From Syncephalis plumigaleata (lineage: Eukaryota; Zoopagomycota; Zoopagomycetes; Zoopagales; Piptocephalidaceae): a stretch of 64,000 nucleotides of DNA. The notes below the pieces were generated by a model. That model did not search any database, was not told the origin of the DNA, and saw nothing but the letters and a program-made list of their open reading frames with translations. The stretch is taken from positions 1 to 64,000 of the forward strand of contig JAIXMF010000028.1 in assembly GCA_025201365.1 (NCBI GenBank), read 5' to 3'. Positions 26,092-38,463 of the stretch are shown here, piece by piece. Position numbers and translations under genes: made by a program. Within the stretch, counting starts at the first letter, position 1; each line of letters opens with the position of its first letter.

Positions 26092-26533
26092 ATGCGCAAT
26101 CACGTTGTCATTGCGCTTATTTGTTTCCTTATAGGCTACGGCAGTAGTCAGATTTCACTATTCTCTCAAGTGTATCAACTGGCCGTTGAACTTATTACTG
26201 CTGATAATAAGGTATTGTTATCACTGTTGTTGTTGTTGTTGTTGTTTGAATAGCATAGTGATATGAACACGCGTATATATCTATATATCTATATATGTTA
26301 GACAATTATCGTTCAAGCATTCCTAGGACTATCTGCCGTATTTGCTATTATATTCCTGCCTGCCTGGCACGTAGCAGGTATTGAGGCTGATCGTGTAAGT
26401 TACTTGTTAGATATGTCTTTGTATGCATACACGCTAATTATGTGATGACTATATGAACTGATTATAGACGGACGTCGACTATACACATCGTTCTTCGGCA
26501 CGTGAACAATTACGTCGACGTGGTAGTTTCTAG
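26092..26533 (+). CDS. Small two-helix membrane protein, possibly EMC5-like
   Basis: Three exons give about 91 residues: MRNHVVIALICFLIGYGSSQ with an N-terminal hydrophobic segment, a polar middle (VYQLAVELITADNK), a second hydrophobic segment (IIVQAFLGLSAVFAIIFLPA), then a basic tail ending REQLRRRGSF. The size, the SSQ..FSQVY block after helix 1 and the second helix recall EMC5/MMGT of the ER membrane protein complex, but identity is too weak for a firm call. The stop is only 42 nt before the start of the next gene on the same strand (Gpi1), so a shared transcript or overlapping UTRs are possible. Introns about 60-90 nt with GTATTG and GTAAGT donors. Confidence 0.6.
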
Positions 26534-26575
26534 TGAACTACTTTGATCTCGACTAGTATATATATAATAGATAAT

Positions 26576-29500
26576 ATGTCAGCAGGTGAAGCAGTATCTA
26601 AAATATACTGGCCTGCTCATTTATGTGCTCATGGCATTCAATCGGGCTTCCTTATCGGTTGGAATGTACGTAGTTTCACCGCTTGTGTGGCAGCTATTGT
26701 ACCTGATACACAGGTAAGTTAACTAGCATTTGCTCTATCTAGTCTATCTAATAAGTGTATAGATATCACAGGTGGAACGTGTATTAGATAGCATAGCTTA
26801 TTCTACCGATATGTCCATCGTGGAAATGAATGCTCGTTGTGGTGTATCACCGGTTATTCTAGGTATATGCACGAATCAACTACAACAGAATACAGAAGCA
26901 GATCAGCGATTTATCTCTAGTGGTATGTAGTAGTACTTGTATCATAATAGCAACTATATCTAGTAATATGAACGATAATAGAAACGTTAAAGTTCCAACA
27001 GAATGCTAATCTATGGATTACTGTACATATGACACGACAACACTTGCCAATACTTAGGTAAGAAGCAAGCTTAGCTTATATACATGTTATGATATCATAC
27101 TAACATATTGCTTATGTATTAGATCAGTACATTGTTGTGGATTACGTTTTCGTAATGTTTGTTCAGAAATCATTTTGTATGATCGTCCTAATTATCGACG
27201 TATGCAACGACTTGCCTATTCATTGCCTGTCAGTAGTTTGGATACGGCTGCCGGTGACGCTAATGAAATATCACGAGTGGGGTCATTGCATAAACGGAAG
27301 AAACAAGCACAAAAGTTGTCACTACATGGTAGACGATCTTCAATTGCTGATACAGCATCATTTAGTGGGAATGACTTGGAAACGATACTATGTCAGGTAA
27401 TCATCTATTAGAGGAGGAGAATGATGATGATGATACTCATCGATCAAGTACTAGATGAATGTTGCCGATCGATTTGAAGCTGAACTATTATCGCGCGGAT
27501 TACCCTGTTCTGTCGCGGATGTGGAAAAGAGTGCCACACATTTACTATTACAAATGACATGGCAAATGATAAAGACAAAGATGCAATGGTTGGGACATAT
27601 TATTGGCACGATATGGGAACGTATCCATCCAGTATGGAGAATGGTGGCCTATGTCATGGCGCTTACCGTATTTCAATTACGTATTCTAACCGAGGTCATT
27701 CTTGTGATCATTGCATGGCGACCACACGCGAATAGTCCATGTTTACGTGATCTATCAATTACCGGTAATTATATAACAAGGCTTATGTCATTGTTACTAG
27801 TGCTCATTTGCTAATAGTGTATTGATTATAATCTAGTGCGACAAATTGATCTACGCTTAAGATTGTTTAGTTCATGGCCGCGTGCCATGTTATCCATCTC
27901 ACGTGATCGTAAATCATCCTACTTGGATCATGGTGCATATAATCGGTAGGATATCGATAAACTAGTATTTGTAAATGTATACACGCTCACCTGTATCTTA
28001 TTATATAGTTTCTATAATGGTGTATGGTTGGTGGCCAATGATATCATATTTGGACTTGCATTAGGTTCATTTCTATTACAGAATTCCGAGCTATTGGACA
28101 ATTATGTGGCAATCTCCTAGAAGTAAGTGAATTGCAAATGAGCTATCATAACTAGTTTAACATCTAGTAGAAATACTCCATTAGTACCATTGATACTACC
28201 ATTGAGTGGTTGAAAGGATGGCCAGCCGGTCTAAAACTAAATAGTGAACTCGATTATTTCCTTGGTGATATGTTCCTGTGGATGTTACACATATGGTCAG
28301 GTAATGTAAATGATGTTATACAGATATGTGTAGATATGTATTCATTATTTGGTAATAGAGGTACTACTTGTTGTCAAACCTGCACTACCAAGTATGGTAT
28401 CTGTTATTGGTGCCATGGGTCTAGTAGGTGGATCAATGATGGTGTCGCTAGCCATCGATATCATGTCATTGCTCACCCTACACGTCTACTGGTTCTACGT
28501 GGGTGCAGCTCGTATTTATCATTGGCAACTCATGATTCTACGCTCGCTATTCAATCTATTCCGTGGTAAAAAGCGCAATGTACTACGTCATCGTATTGAC
28601 TCACATAACTACGACTTGGATCAATTGCTTGTTGGTACTATTCTATTCACGCTGCTTGCTTTTCTATTCCCTACGGTGGCTGTTTACTATGCTACCTTCT
28701 GTGCTGTAAGCATTATATAATATATATATAGTCATACATAGACAATTAACAATACTAATGATCTAGAGTCGTGTTATTATCATGGGATTTCGTGCGGTGT
28801 GCGAGCTATTCCTTGCTCTATTCAATCATTTCCCATTATTTCTCGTAATGTTACGTATTAAAGATCCAGCTCGACTACCAGGCAAGTATAGTAGATGACA
28901 TCATAGTAATCATTTATTGATTGTTATAACAATACTCTAGGTGGATTACGCTTAGAGTTATGTCCGATGGATCGATTTGCTTCATCGTCCAACTCATTTA
29001 AACGATTCCTTTCACGATTCAGTGCTAGTAGTGATGGAGGTATTGAGGAAATATCCACCTCCATCGGTAGTACTAGTACAGGACATGGACATGACTCTAT
29101 TACACATATACGTGCTGCATCGGATATCATAGACGATGACCGATCATTGTCGGCTAAATCCACTCGTCGACCACATCGTTCGGCGTGAGTGCAACTTATA
29201 TTTATTTAAAGGTAAGTGAAACAGTAGTAGCAAGTAAATGATTAACAATGTATTTATTATCATTATTGTAATAGAATTCACCGATATCCTATGGTGCATT
29301 AGTGGTTAACTTCCTTACTCTATGGCGTCGCATTATTGGCCATTATTTCTCGCGTAAAACGGCAGTTTGCATTCTTACAGGTGAACCAATTCTATCAGCT
29401 CAAGAATTACCGGTAAGTTAATAAGGATGATGACATGAATGAATTGTAATCTCACTCTTATGTATATGTATGTGTATATAGTTCTCACATACATCTAAAC

Positions 29501-29626
29501 CACGGTAAGTTACATTTATTAATGCAATAGATCATTGTCTAACAAATCAATAGGGAAACATTAAAGGATCACTGGGAGATATTACGACGCTTAGCAGGTA
29601 TCGATTCATTACCGACTACATCGTGA
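26576..29626 (+). CDS. GPI1: GPI-GlcNAc transferase subunit Gpi1/PIG-Q
   Basis: Part of the ER complex that adds GlcNAc to phosphatidylinositol, the first step of GPI-anchor synthesis. The start at 26576 (MSAGEAVSKIYWPAHLCAHG) gives a hydrophilic N-terminal half, then membrane segments. The conserved block is unmistakable: GWPAGLKLNSELDYFLGDMF, then LWMLHIWSG, DIMSLLTLHVYWFYVGAARI, FRGKKRNVLRHRIDSHNYDL and DQLLVGTILFTLLAFLFPTV. About 13 short introns, including one flanking a 23-nt exon at 29482-29504. It ends LAGIDSLPTTS, stop at 29624-29626. Frame is broken once or twice in weakly conserved parts (for example near 28100), likely sequence errors. Confidence 0.87.
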
Positions 29627-30180
29627 TTATTCATTATTGTTTATTACTGAATACAATTAATAAATACTAGTAGTTTAGTGTATTTATGTAACACGATATC
29701 ATTAGAATATGTAGAACATACAAGATTATGTTATCATTCTTCATAGTGTAAATGAAAGATATATTGGTAATGCTAAACAATTGTAAGGAAATTGAACAAG
29801 CAATACGATATACGGAATACAGAGATGTTCTCTTTACCACGCCTAATTGACTCATTGTACTCGAGTATGCTTTCATGGAATAACAAATTGGTGATCACAA
29901 GATGATCAGTAAAGATGAACAAGAGATTGTGATGCCATTTTAGATGATCATAAATAATAGGTACCTTAATGGTAAATGTACTAAATGAGAATGTTCCATG
30001 CATCAACGACTGTACTGACCATGATGAAGTATACAATAAGCAAAGCGTTGCATATGTCCCATTTAGATTGAGGATGCTATGCGTCTTATTGATCAACTTA
30101 GTATAAATAAAGATATTAATATTCCAGGAAGAAGCAAGTAAATATGCATACGTATTATCATCTGCTTTTTTGTATTCAAC
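29627..30180. other. Intergenic region
   Basis: 3' flank of Gpi1 and promoter region of the F-box-like gene. No supported gene; the open frames here are AT-rich and lack splice sites. Confidence 0.45.
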
Positions 30181-31827
30181 ATGTCCTTAAATGACACGAG
30201 TATGGTTCTAGCAATCCTGATAGGTTACCAGGATTACTGGATAAGCTTACACATTGGTGTGGAATTATTTATTAAGCACTTTGGATGCTGCTGAACTGAC
30301 ACGTCTGAGCACTTGTTGTTGCTTATTAAGGAATGAAATACAAAATAATCACATCCTATGGAAGAACAAGTATAAAGACCGCTTTCTATCCGGCGTATAC
30401 GATAAACATGAATGGGATTTTGTACTATGGTGTGCTCGAACTGACAAGAATAACGCGGTAAATTCAATGAAAAGAACCGAAGTATAGCAAATCTAGACTG
30501 GTACAATATATATCGACGACGCGTAATCACCGAGTATAACTGGCGATTCGGTTATGCTAACACCACTCGCATTGACTTGCACCCTAGAAGAGGTGGCTAT
30601 TCGCGGAAATGAATGATAACACCGCTACAGGAGCCGTATTGTCTGGACATTGTTATGGCGATGGTTCAATCGTTTACTCACCTATAATCTGGAATATCCT
30701 GGCCATTCGGATCTTAGAAGAAATAGGAACACTCGAGAGTGCACGCTATCGAATATGGACAATGTCGTCGTATGGGATAAAGATGACAATGGTGGACAGC
30801 GTGTCTACTCGCAATTCCCCGTCATGAGTGATATTATATCATGTTAGTATACAACTTGAATGCATCAAATGACGTTGCGAGATACATACTCGTGGATATC
30901 CGAATATTCTGGGCAAGGTTCATGTTGCGCCGTATACGCTAGTCGATGCGATTGAAGGGAAATGGGCATTGCTATATAGTGTGGTCGACAAGAGTACAAA
31001 TGAAATATCGTTAGAACCAGTTGGATCATCCCCGTATGATAGTAAGTAAAGGGAGAGCGGTATAATAAGCAATACTAACACGCGCGCTATTAATGGATGC
31101 AGCATACCGCACTAATATCACCGTGGTGAATATGGAACTTACCACGGCGTGTCCTGGACGTATCGATGCTATTTGGGATGTTGCTTGCTTTTACGAAACA
31201 AAGGAGCACTCGGTAATTGTATACACGGCACGTATCAATAGGCAGGATAGCGATTACATGGAATGGGCATTATACCGCTTCTCTGATAGTGATCCAGTAA
31301 GACGAATACGCAATGGATCTATACGATTGACCGGGATAGACACGCCAGCGCTATGTAGGCCCTATCCATTTGAAAAGACACGAATAATGATTGAAGTAGG
31401 CGAGATCAACTACAACTATGTGTATGTCGTGCATAGTGTGGCGCTATCGGGTGAAAGTCGAATGCCGCAACACGCTACGTATATTTCCACCGAACGCATG
31501 CCTGATTCATTGCTGAAACTAGGCTTAATATACGATTATCCGCGTAGCATAACAATCTACAGCGATAAGTCATACGATAGCGAGAGGATGTTTCGTATTC
31601 GGGACACTGAACGATATGATCATATCATAGGAGATTTATACGCAGTCACGGTGGAGGAACCTGACGAGTTTGCGGTCCATTTAGTAGACGTCAGCACAAT
31701 GAAAAAACTAAGAAGATTGAATGATACGGACGAGTGTACCACTAAGGCCTATTACTCGATGACCGGTCTAATAACTTACGATAAAGGCGGTTGTAGAATG
31801 ACTATGCATGAATATGGCGCGCTATAG
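30181..31827 (+). pseudogene. F-box-like protein, paralog of 54600-56248, frame interrupted
   Basis: Starts MSLNDTSM at 30181. The F-box-like region reads LLSTLDAAELTRLSTCCCLL and NHILWKNKYKDRFLSG, close to the minus-strand paralog at 56.2 kb (LDHIELLRLSACCRTLRSSI, NDQILWQERYHRDFLSG). Later parts match too: DWYNIYRRRVITEYNWRFG here, DWYNTYRRRVSTENNWRYG there. An intron at about 31039-31102 precedes a well-kept 240-residue C-terminal exon (TACPGRIDAIWDVACFYETK, MEWALYRFSD, HIIGDLYAV). At least three shifts (about 30220-30290, 30460, 30610) are needed upstream. The C-terminal region is a lineage-specific beta-rich-looking domain I do not recognise. F-box proteins bind Skp1 and recruit substrates to SCF ligases; that role is inferred. 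Confidence 0.55.
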
Positions 31828-31959
31828 TCATATAGCAATGATTTGACGTAATAAATCGATCATTTCTTACGCTTATTTGATAATAGAAAAGAGCATGCCT
31901 ACATGTTGCTTTATTAATCTTGTATATAAATTACGATCATGTTATTTCTTCTACTTTTA

Positions 31960-32420
31960 AATGTATATATTCAAAGATGCTTAATAAAAAATATCTAGTT
32001 TATTTGTCTATTACTAGCAATCAATAAGCACTAATACTAATTGACATGTTTGTTATTAGTGTCTAATGGCATTAATGATTTACTGATCCATTTCCAAGTA
32101 TCCATTCATTGTTGCTTCCCTTTACTTCTTTACCGATGCTGCCTTCTTAGTATTAACTACATTCCACTTGTCAGTAAACAATACACGTCTACTTCCTCTT
32201 AACTATATGCTAGTTATTTCTTTTACTTTCCCAGTAATACGCGTCTTATTCGTGTCATTCACATTCCACTTCCTCTTTCACTTTAGCATACACATTCCCA
32301 ATAGCAGCTATTCTGCCATACTATTGTTCTATTCTTTGTTTATTGCTTTCTGTTATTCTTTTTGCTTAGCGTCAGCCTTAACTCATCTCTTGTTCTATTC
32401 TGTTCATTCAGCTTAGTCTA
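31960..32420 (+). repeat. T/C-rich dispersed repeat, copy A
   Basis: Shares long matching stretches with copies at 41280-41620 (+) and 46270-46870 (-). The shared blocks include CTACATTCCACTTG, AATACACGTCTACTTCCTCT and ATATGCTAGTTATTTC. A and the minus-strand copy also share the upstream block TACTAATTGACATGTT and TACTGATCCATTTCCAAGTA. Internal units of about 60-75 nt are loosely repeated. No protein-coding content. Confidence 0.7.
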
Positions 32421-33161
32421 TTTATTTCAATACTGCTGCCCTATTTTGTTTTCTACTTCATTCGCAACCCTTTGCATACATATTCAATATTTTGCTCATT
32501 CCCGTGTTCATGTCTATTAACGATCAGCTGTTTATTTAGAAGGTAATTCAATAAAAGTATTCTACTCGGCAGTGAGTTCAAATAGCGTATATGCTATGGT
32601 ATTAATGAGTCAGCAATCGTTGTCATTGCACGATGAATTCTCTGTTGATTAACTATTCTGCACAGATATAATGCGTGATTCATATGAACCGACTACAAGC
32701 GTGTAATCTACTATTTAAACAGCTCTATTGCTTATATCATTATTCTTACTAAGACGCGCATTGACTAGTAGTACTATGAAGTATTCCATTAATGCATTGA
32801 TCTTTGTAAACTGTCTGCCAACTCCTTACTCATACGCATATCGTACAGCTAAAAGCGAACAAATGGCGATAATAGTCCTACTGAGGTTCGTTAGCCGCAT
32901 ACTATGGAATTAAATGACATAAGCTGACATTCTGACAATAATTGATGATGCACTAGTTACGCCGTAGCATAAGGTCTGTATCATTATTAATAGCGTGAAA
33001 TAACTCGGCATACTAATTGTGCCATACAATGCTCTTACTGTAAGATAGCGTATGATTAATATACAATGGTATGCGATATTAAGCATGTGAATGCATTAGC
33101 AATAGTGCATGTATAGATTGTATATTAGTTCACATCATCGTCATCATTGCCGAGTAGAATC
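32421..33161. other. Non-coding stretch before the duplicated eIF5B copy
   Basis: About 740 nt with no supported gene. The inverted-repeat homology begins at about 33162, inside what is an intron in the full eIF5B gene. Confidence 0.5.
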
Positions 33162-36100
33162 GACTTATCATCTATGTTTACGACGATAGAAACGTATGGA
33201 GGAGGCACTTGCTGCCCGATCAAAGGATGATCTTCGCTCGCCCATTTGCTGTATTCTTGGTCACGTAGATACGGGTAAAACCAAGCTATTGGATAAGGTG
33301 CGCATTATTGGATTAGCTATTACCTATGCTAACCATTAATTCATATAGATCCGACAAACTAATGTTCAAGAAGGTGAAGCTGGTGGTATTACTCAACAAA
33401 TTGGTGCCACCTACTTCCCGATTGATGCGGTTAAGCAAAAGACGGAATGCTTACCCGAGGTAATTCGATATTGCCACCGATCCACTAGTCAATAGTTATT
33501 AATGCTCGTTTACTTATAGGACATCAGAATTGAATACAAACTGCCTGGTCTATTGGTCATCGACACGCCAGGTCACGAGTCATTCACTAATCTACGATCT
33601 CGTGGTTCATCGCTGTGTAATATCGCCATTCTCGTTGTAGATATTGTGGTAAGTAGATTGAGATAACGCGAATGGAGTGCATGAATACATTAGCTGATTG
33701 ATCGATTCATTCATTTGCACTATTATTATGTAGCATGGTTTAGAGCCACAAACACTCGAGTCATTACGTCTATTGCGTGATCGTAAAACACCATTTATTG
33801 TTGCACTCAACAAGGTTTGTACACAGCGAGGAATATACAAACGGAACAACTAGTAATAATGTGCAACGATATCGTTCGTATAGATTGATCGTGTCTACGA
33901 CTGGAAACCAATTCCGAACAATGCGTTCCGCGACTCGCTTAGTAAACAAAAGCAACACGCACAACGGGAATTTGAGGATCGTACCAAAAAAGTCATATTG
34001 GAATTCGCTGAACAGGTGAGTCTAGCCGTCAGCTATTATAAATGTAACACTAATGAATCATTCTATCCCCTGCGATACGATATGATACGATACGATACGA
34101 TTAGGGTCTCAACTCGTGTCTTTACTATGAGAATAAGAATCTTGGCCGTAATGTGTCGCTCGTGCCAACTTCAGCCATTACAGGCGAGGGTATTCCCGAT
34201 TTACTTAACCTGCTGGTGCAACTAACTCAAACGCGTATGAACGACAAGCTAATGTATTTGTCGGAACTGGAGTGCACAGTATTAGAGGTAAAGGTGATAG
34301 AAGGCCTCGGCACCACCATTGATGTTGTATTGTCGAATGGCGTGTTGAACGAAGGTGACCGTATTGTAGTATGCGGCTTGAACGGACCTATCGTCACCAA
34401 TGTCCGAGCACTGCTTACACCGCAACCATTACGAGAATTACGAGTTAAGGTAAGGGAGACAAGCAATAGTGTCTTGGTTAGTAGCATCAGCTTACCTGTA
34501 AATATACAATGATGATAGTCGGCCTACGTGCATCACAAGACCATTAAAGCCGCCATGGGTGTTAAGATTTGCGCGCCAGAACTAGAAAAGACCATTGCCG
34601 GCTCCCGTCTCATGGTGGTTGGTCCGGATGACGATGAAGACGATCTAATGGACGAGGTCATGTCCGATCTGCAAACCTTGTTAAAATCGGTCGACAAAAG
34701 TGGTCGCGGTGTTTGTGTACAAGCATCGACTATCGGTTCACTGGAAGCATTGCTGGAATTCCTGCGAGTATCAAAGATTCCCGTGTCCGGCATTAACATT
34801 GGTCCCGTGCATAAGCGTGACATTATTCGCTGCTCGACCATGTTGGAACGAGCCAAGGAATTCGCGGTAATGCTATGCTTTGATGTCAAGGTCGACAGGG
34901 ATGCGCAAGAGTTGGCAGATGAAATGGGCATACGTATATTTACCGCCGATATCATCTACCATCTATTCGATCAATTTATGGCATACAATAAGGTAAACCT
35001 ACTAGTGCACATAGCATAACAAGTGATTAGCAACGATGATGATGAACTAATATAGATGATTTCATTGTGTTATGTTATTTAGGAAATTATGGAACAAAAA
35101 CGCAAGGATCAAGCACCTGAAGCGGTCTTCCCTTGCGTACTAAAGATCGTGCCCGGTTGTGTATTCAACAAGCGTGATCCAATCGTTTTGGGTGTCGACG
35201 TGGTAGAGGGTAGTCTCCGTCCCGGTACACCGATCTGCGTGATTAACACGGATCCCGAGACGAAGGAGAGGGAAATTATCACGCTCGGTAAGGTGACCAG
35301 TATCGAGCAGAATCACAAGAGTGTCGACCTCGTAAAGAAGGGACAAGCTACCGCGGGTGTTGCCGTTAAGATTGAATGTCCCGTCTATGAAACACCGAAG
35401 ATGGTAGGCCGTCACTTTACAGAACAGAATGAACTATACAGCAAGGTAAGCGCGGCACGACTATTGCTGTACTAATGGATAGCATGACTAGAGTATTAAT
35501 CGTCATGCTATTAGATATCTCGTCAATCAATTGATATCCTTAAGGAAAGCTTCCGTAACGATGTGTCCAAGGAGGAATGGGCATTGATTGTTAAGCTAAA
35601 GAAGACGCTGGACATTCAATAAATAAAATGACATGCCATTAGTTAGTAAGCTACATAAGAGTGTACTTCGTATTTATCACATACAGCGTGAACGGGTAAT
35701 GATGATCTACGTCACATGGCTATTCAATAAATGGCCATACCATTATTTATATTTATGTAACATGATTATGTATTAATAAACGAAATTGCCGTATTTACTT
35801 GATGCTCTTGCCTTGTACCAATACATGTATGATTATTTGGATTATTACGAAATAATAGAAGAATGATACATTCTGAACGGTATGAAGCAATGGACAGCTT
35901 GTCTTTATTGTTATGTGTATAATGGCGATAGAATGGAATAACTAACTAACATTACTGATGAAGATGCCGGAATAGTAGAATGGAATGAGTGTATGAAATG
36001 ATTGATGCTGGATGAAAGAGAGGAATGAGCAGACTAAGATACAATGTCGTTCTGGCAATTAGAAGGTAATGAAGCAATAATGAGATAGAAGGGTATACAA

Positions 36101-36285
36101 TAATGACATGTCGATACAGATCAAAATGATTCATGTTTATTTATGTTGCTAGTGGATACTTGTCAATGATGGATGGCAATGAGTGTTGGCAGTAAGCATT
36201 AGCGTGGTTGATTATTCCGGTATATTGTCGTTGTTGTTGAATATTAGTTGATTGACATTTAGAATGGGAATTAGTACATATTGTC
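33162..36285 (+). repeat. Left arm of a ~3.1-kb inverted duplication
   Basis: This segment is repeated in inverted orientation at about 48290-51408. Between about 33770 and 35500 the two arms keep a constant offset (paired coordinates sum to 84574), and every reading frame I compared there, introns included, is identical. Outside that core the arms differ: near the left end the introns carry substitutions and one 4-nt indel (around 33700), and near the right end (35950-36285) there are substitutions and a 1-nt offset change. The arms enclose about 12 kb. Confidence 0.9.
33190..35622 (+). CDS. N-truncated duplicate of translation initiation factor eIF5B
   Basis: Second, partial copy of the eIF5B gene at 48952-53161. 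It starts in the exon reading [20 protein letters not shown], whose Met at 33196 could serve as a start. The Lys-rich N-terminal region is absent. All GTPase motifs are intact: GHVDTGKT (G1), DTPGHE (G3), NKID (G4) and TSAI (G5). Domains II-IV run to LKKTLDIQ, stop at 35620-35622. Introns are kept, so this is a DNA-level duplication and not a retrocopy. The coding parts show no damage and match the full gene in the compared parts. Whether it is transcribed depends on the new upstream sequence. Confidence 0.85.
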
Positions 36286-36357
36286 TGGATGTCGTCTCTT
36301 GTATCAGCAGGGAATAAAGCTATGTTATAATATGTTTATTAAGTGAAGGAAAACCCG

Positions 36358-36473
36358 CATAGGAAGCATATTTGTGTACACCCAAAGCAATACTGGCCTA
36401 TGGCCAGTAAGCTACCCCTATCCCTCCTAAGCCAAACAATGCTGGCTTAGGCAACCCAAATATGCTTCCTATG
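36358..36473. mobile_element. Short element with 17-nt terminal inverted repeats (MITE-like)
   Basis: The ends are perfect inverted repeats: CATAGGAAGCATATTTG at 36358-36374 and its complement at 36457-36473. Two inner hairpins lie at about 36391-36407 (ACTGGCC/GGCCAGT) and 36427-36450 (CTAAGCCA/TGGCTTAG). It is 116 nt long, with no coding capacity. I see no clear target-site duplication. It lies about 70 nt from the end of the left inverted-repeat arm. Confidence 0.5.
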
Positions 36474-37534
36474 ATTACAATGTTTAGACTATGATGGCAG
36501 TAATTAAATGGTTGATAGCGTTGTAAATGAATAATAAAGAGTATAATTAGTAAACGGCAGCTATTAGTATTGATTGTATGCACGAGTGGCTATATTTACT
36601 TACCTTCTGGTTACTGTTACGTATTGCGTGTATCCTCGTAATATGAATAGACAGCTATCTAATGAATCAAAATGGTTAGTAACAAAAGGGTGGCGAGGCA
36701 AATGCCGTTGTATGTCCTAGAATTCCCCACGGAATACTATTGAGCAATCTTTCGATCTGCGTAATAGCGGACATACACAACATCCACCTACCGCGATAAA
36801 GGAGTGTCTTGTAATAGCAGAACTCTGCTACGCGCGTAGCCTTCCGACTATCCAAGGCATTCAAGTATCGCTTACATTGATTGTGGATTACTACAGCCCA
36901 TAGCAGCTTACTCAAGGATTAGGGTAGATAGCGCTCGGCGAAAACTGTCAACTCAATGCTTGTTCCGTTCTTGCGACTCGGCACCAGTCCCAATCGCTTA
37001 AGTAGCTGCTACTTTCTGCTGTAGCTCCAACAATCAATGTCCCATGCATGTGTACTTTCAAGCAAATAAAGCGCAAATATATAATACCTAATAGTATACT
37101 TATTATTAACGCCATACGAACAAATACAATAAAGAATAACTCATTCTATGTATATAAGCGATAGTATTATGTAGAAAGTGCCATTACAAGGAAAGAATAG
37201 CAGAATGATGGTGGAAAACGAAAGAAAAATAAAAAGCGCAAAAGACGTAGACAGTTGAGGAAGGTAACGGGTGCAGTGTGCAGTCAGTTAGTTCCGATAG
37301 GCTAGAATTAAATAACAGTTTACGATGATGACATGCACAGGATTAAGCTAGGTAGCAGTGTGATGTTGTAGTGACGTGGCTGCAGTGCATAAGTGGAATA
37401 ACGGTGTGAGAATTTTTTGGACGCGTTGTGTTACGTAAGTGGACAAAAAACGAAAAACGATAGTTTGCGATATCGGAATTGACATGTCAATAGCGTTGGA
37501 AGAATACGATGAACTGCCTACGTCATAAACGTCA
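36474..37534. other. Non-coding or decayed region
   Basis: Contains an open frame on the minus strand (36676-36915; RGRWMLCMSAITQIERLLNS) with no recognised family and no clear gene structure. It may be debris of an older gene. Confidence 0.35.
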
Positions 37535-38137
37535 GTAAAAGATGGATGGATGGATGGAAATCCTAGTAAACGGTATCGGTGCGGGTCCTTTGTCAATAAT
37601 CAGACAAATCGTGACTACTTTACGCAGAGTGAAACCGCCTTCCAAATAAAGACGATGCAAGTGCGCAGTCACTTTGCTTGTTTATCTTGACGACCAATAT
37701 CTTCTACGCCCTGTAAATTTGTCATGAATAAAGGAATTTACATTAAATGTGCACAGTGTATTCTACCAAGTGACAAGCAATGCAAGCAAACTTGCCGCGT
37801 CGAAATCGATCAAGTATTGGCAAAGATCGTAAAAAATGGATGGATGGATGGATGAAAATCCTGGTAAATGATATCGGTGCGGAAATGCTTTGTCAATAAT
37901 CAGACAGATCGTGGCTGCTTTACGCAGAGCAAAACCACCTTCCAAATAAAGACGATGCAAGTGCGCAGTCACTTTGCTTGTTTATCTTGACGACCAATAT
38001 CTTATATGCCCTATAAATTTATCATGAATAAAGATATCTACATTAAATGTGTACAGCGTATTTAGTCAAGTGTCAAGCTATACAAGCAAACTTGCCGCGT
38101 AGAAATTGGTCAAGTATTGGCAAAGATCGTAAAAAAC
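37535..38137. repeat. Two tandem copies of a 298-nt unit
   Basis: The segment from the GATGGATGG run, through ATCGGTGCGG, GACGATGCAAGTGCGCAG and ATCAAGTATTGGCAAAGATC, is repeated with a period of 298 nt (for example 37560 and 37858; 37821 and 38119). The copies are about 90% alike by eye. No coding function seen. Confidence 0.8.
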
Positions 38138-38463
38138 ATGTGATTATTGTAGCGTTGGAGCTGCTCAGTTCTGTTCAGTATGAGTTTGAGACATTCCCAG
38201 GTACAAAGCGTCCTAGAGGAAATATAGCGGTATAAGCTGAAGCTACAGTTATATGACGTAGTGTACTGAGTCATATAAAGCCACTAGTGGTGGCGACGGT
38301 AGGTAATAGGCCATGAACAAGCTCATATTCTGCTACTCATTTAGTTCTATTCACTATCTAGTTCAACCTAGGCTTACGCACAAGCTTTTACTTAAGTCCC
38401 ATACGGCTCCAGTCCCGCTGTTCATACTCTTACGGTGATATACTCAACAATTACGCTTTCAGA

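Noticed and set aside
32500-33160. Micro-exon-array-like sequence upstream of the eIF5B copy (CTAATTGTGCCATACAATG near 33020; TTAG-AAG-GTAATT near 32538)
   Set aside because: It shares a few words with the array introns, but there is no periodic series of acceptor and donor pairs.
36676-36915. 79-codon minus-strand frame with RGRWMLCMSAITQIERLLNS
   Set aside because: Looks somewhat protein-like, but the adjoining frames are full of stops and there are no splice sites to extend it. Too little to call a gene or a family.
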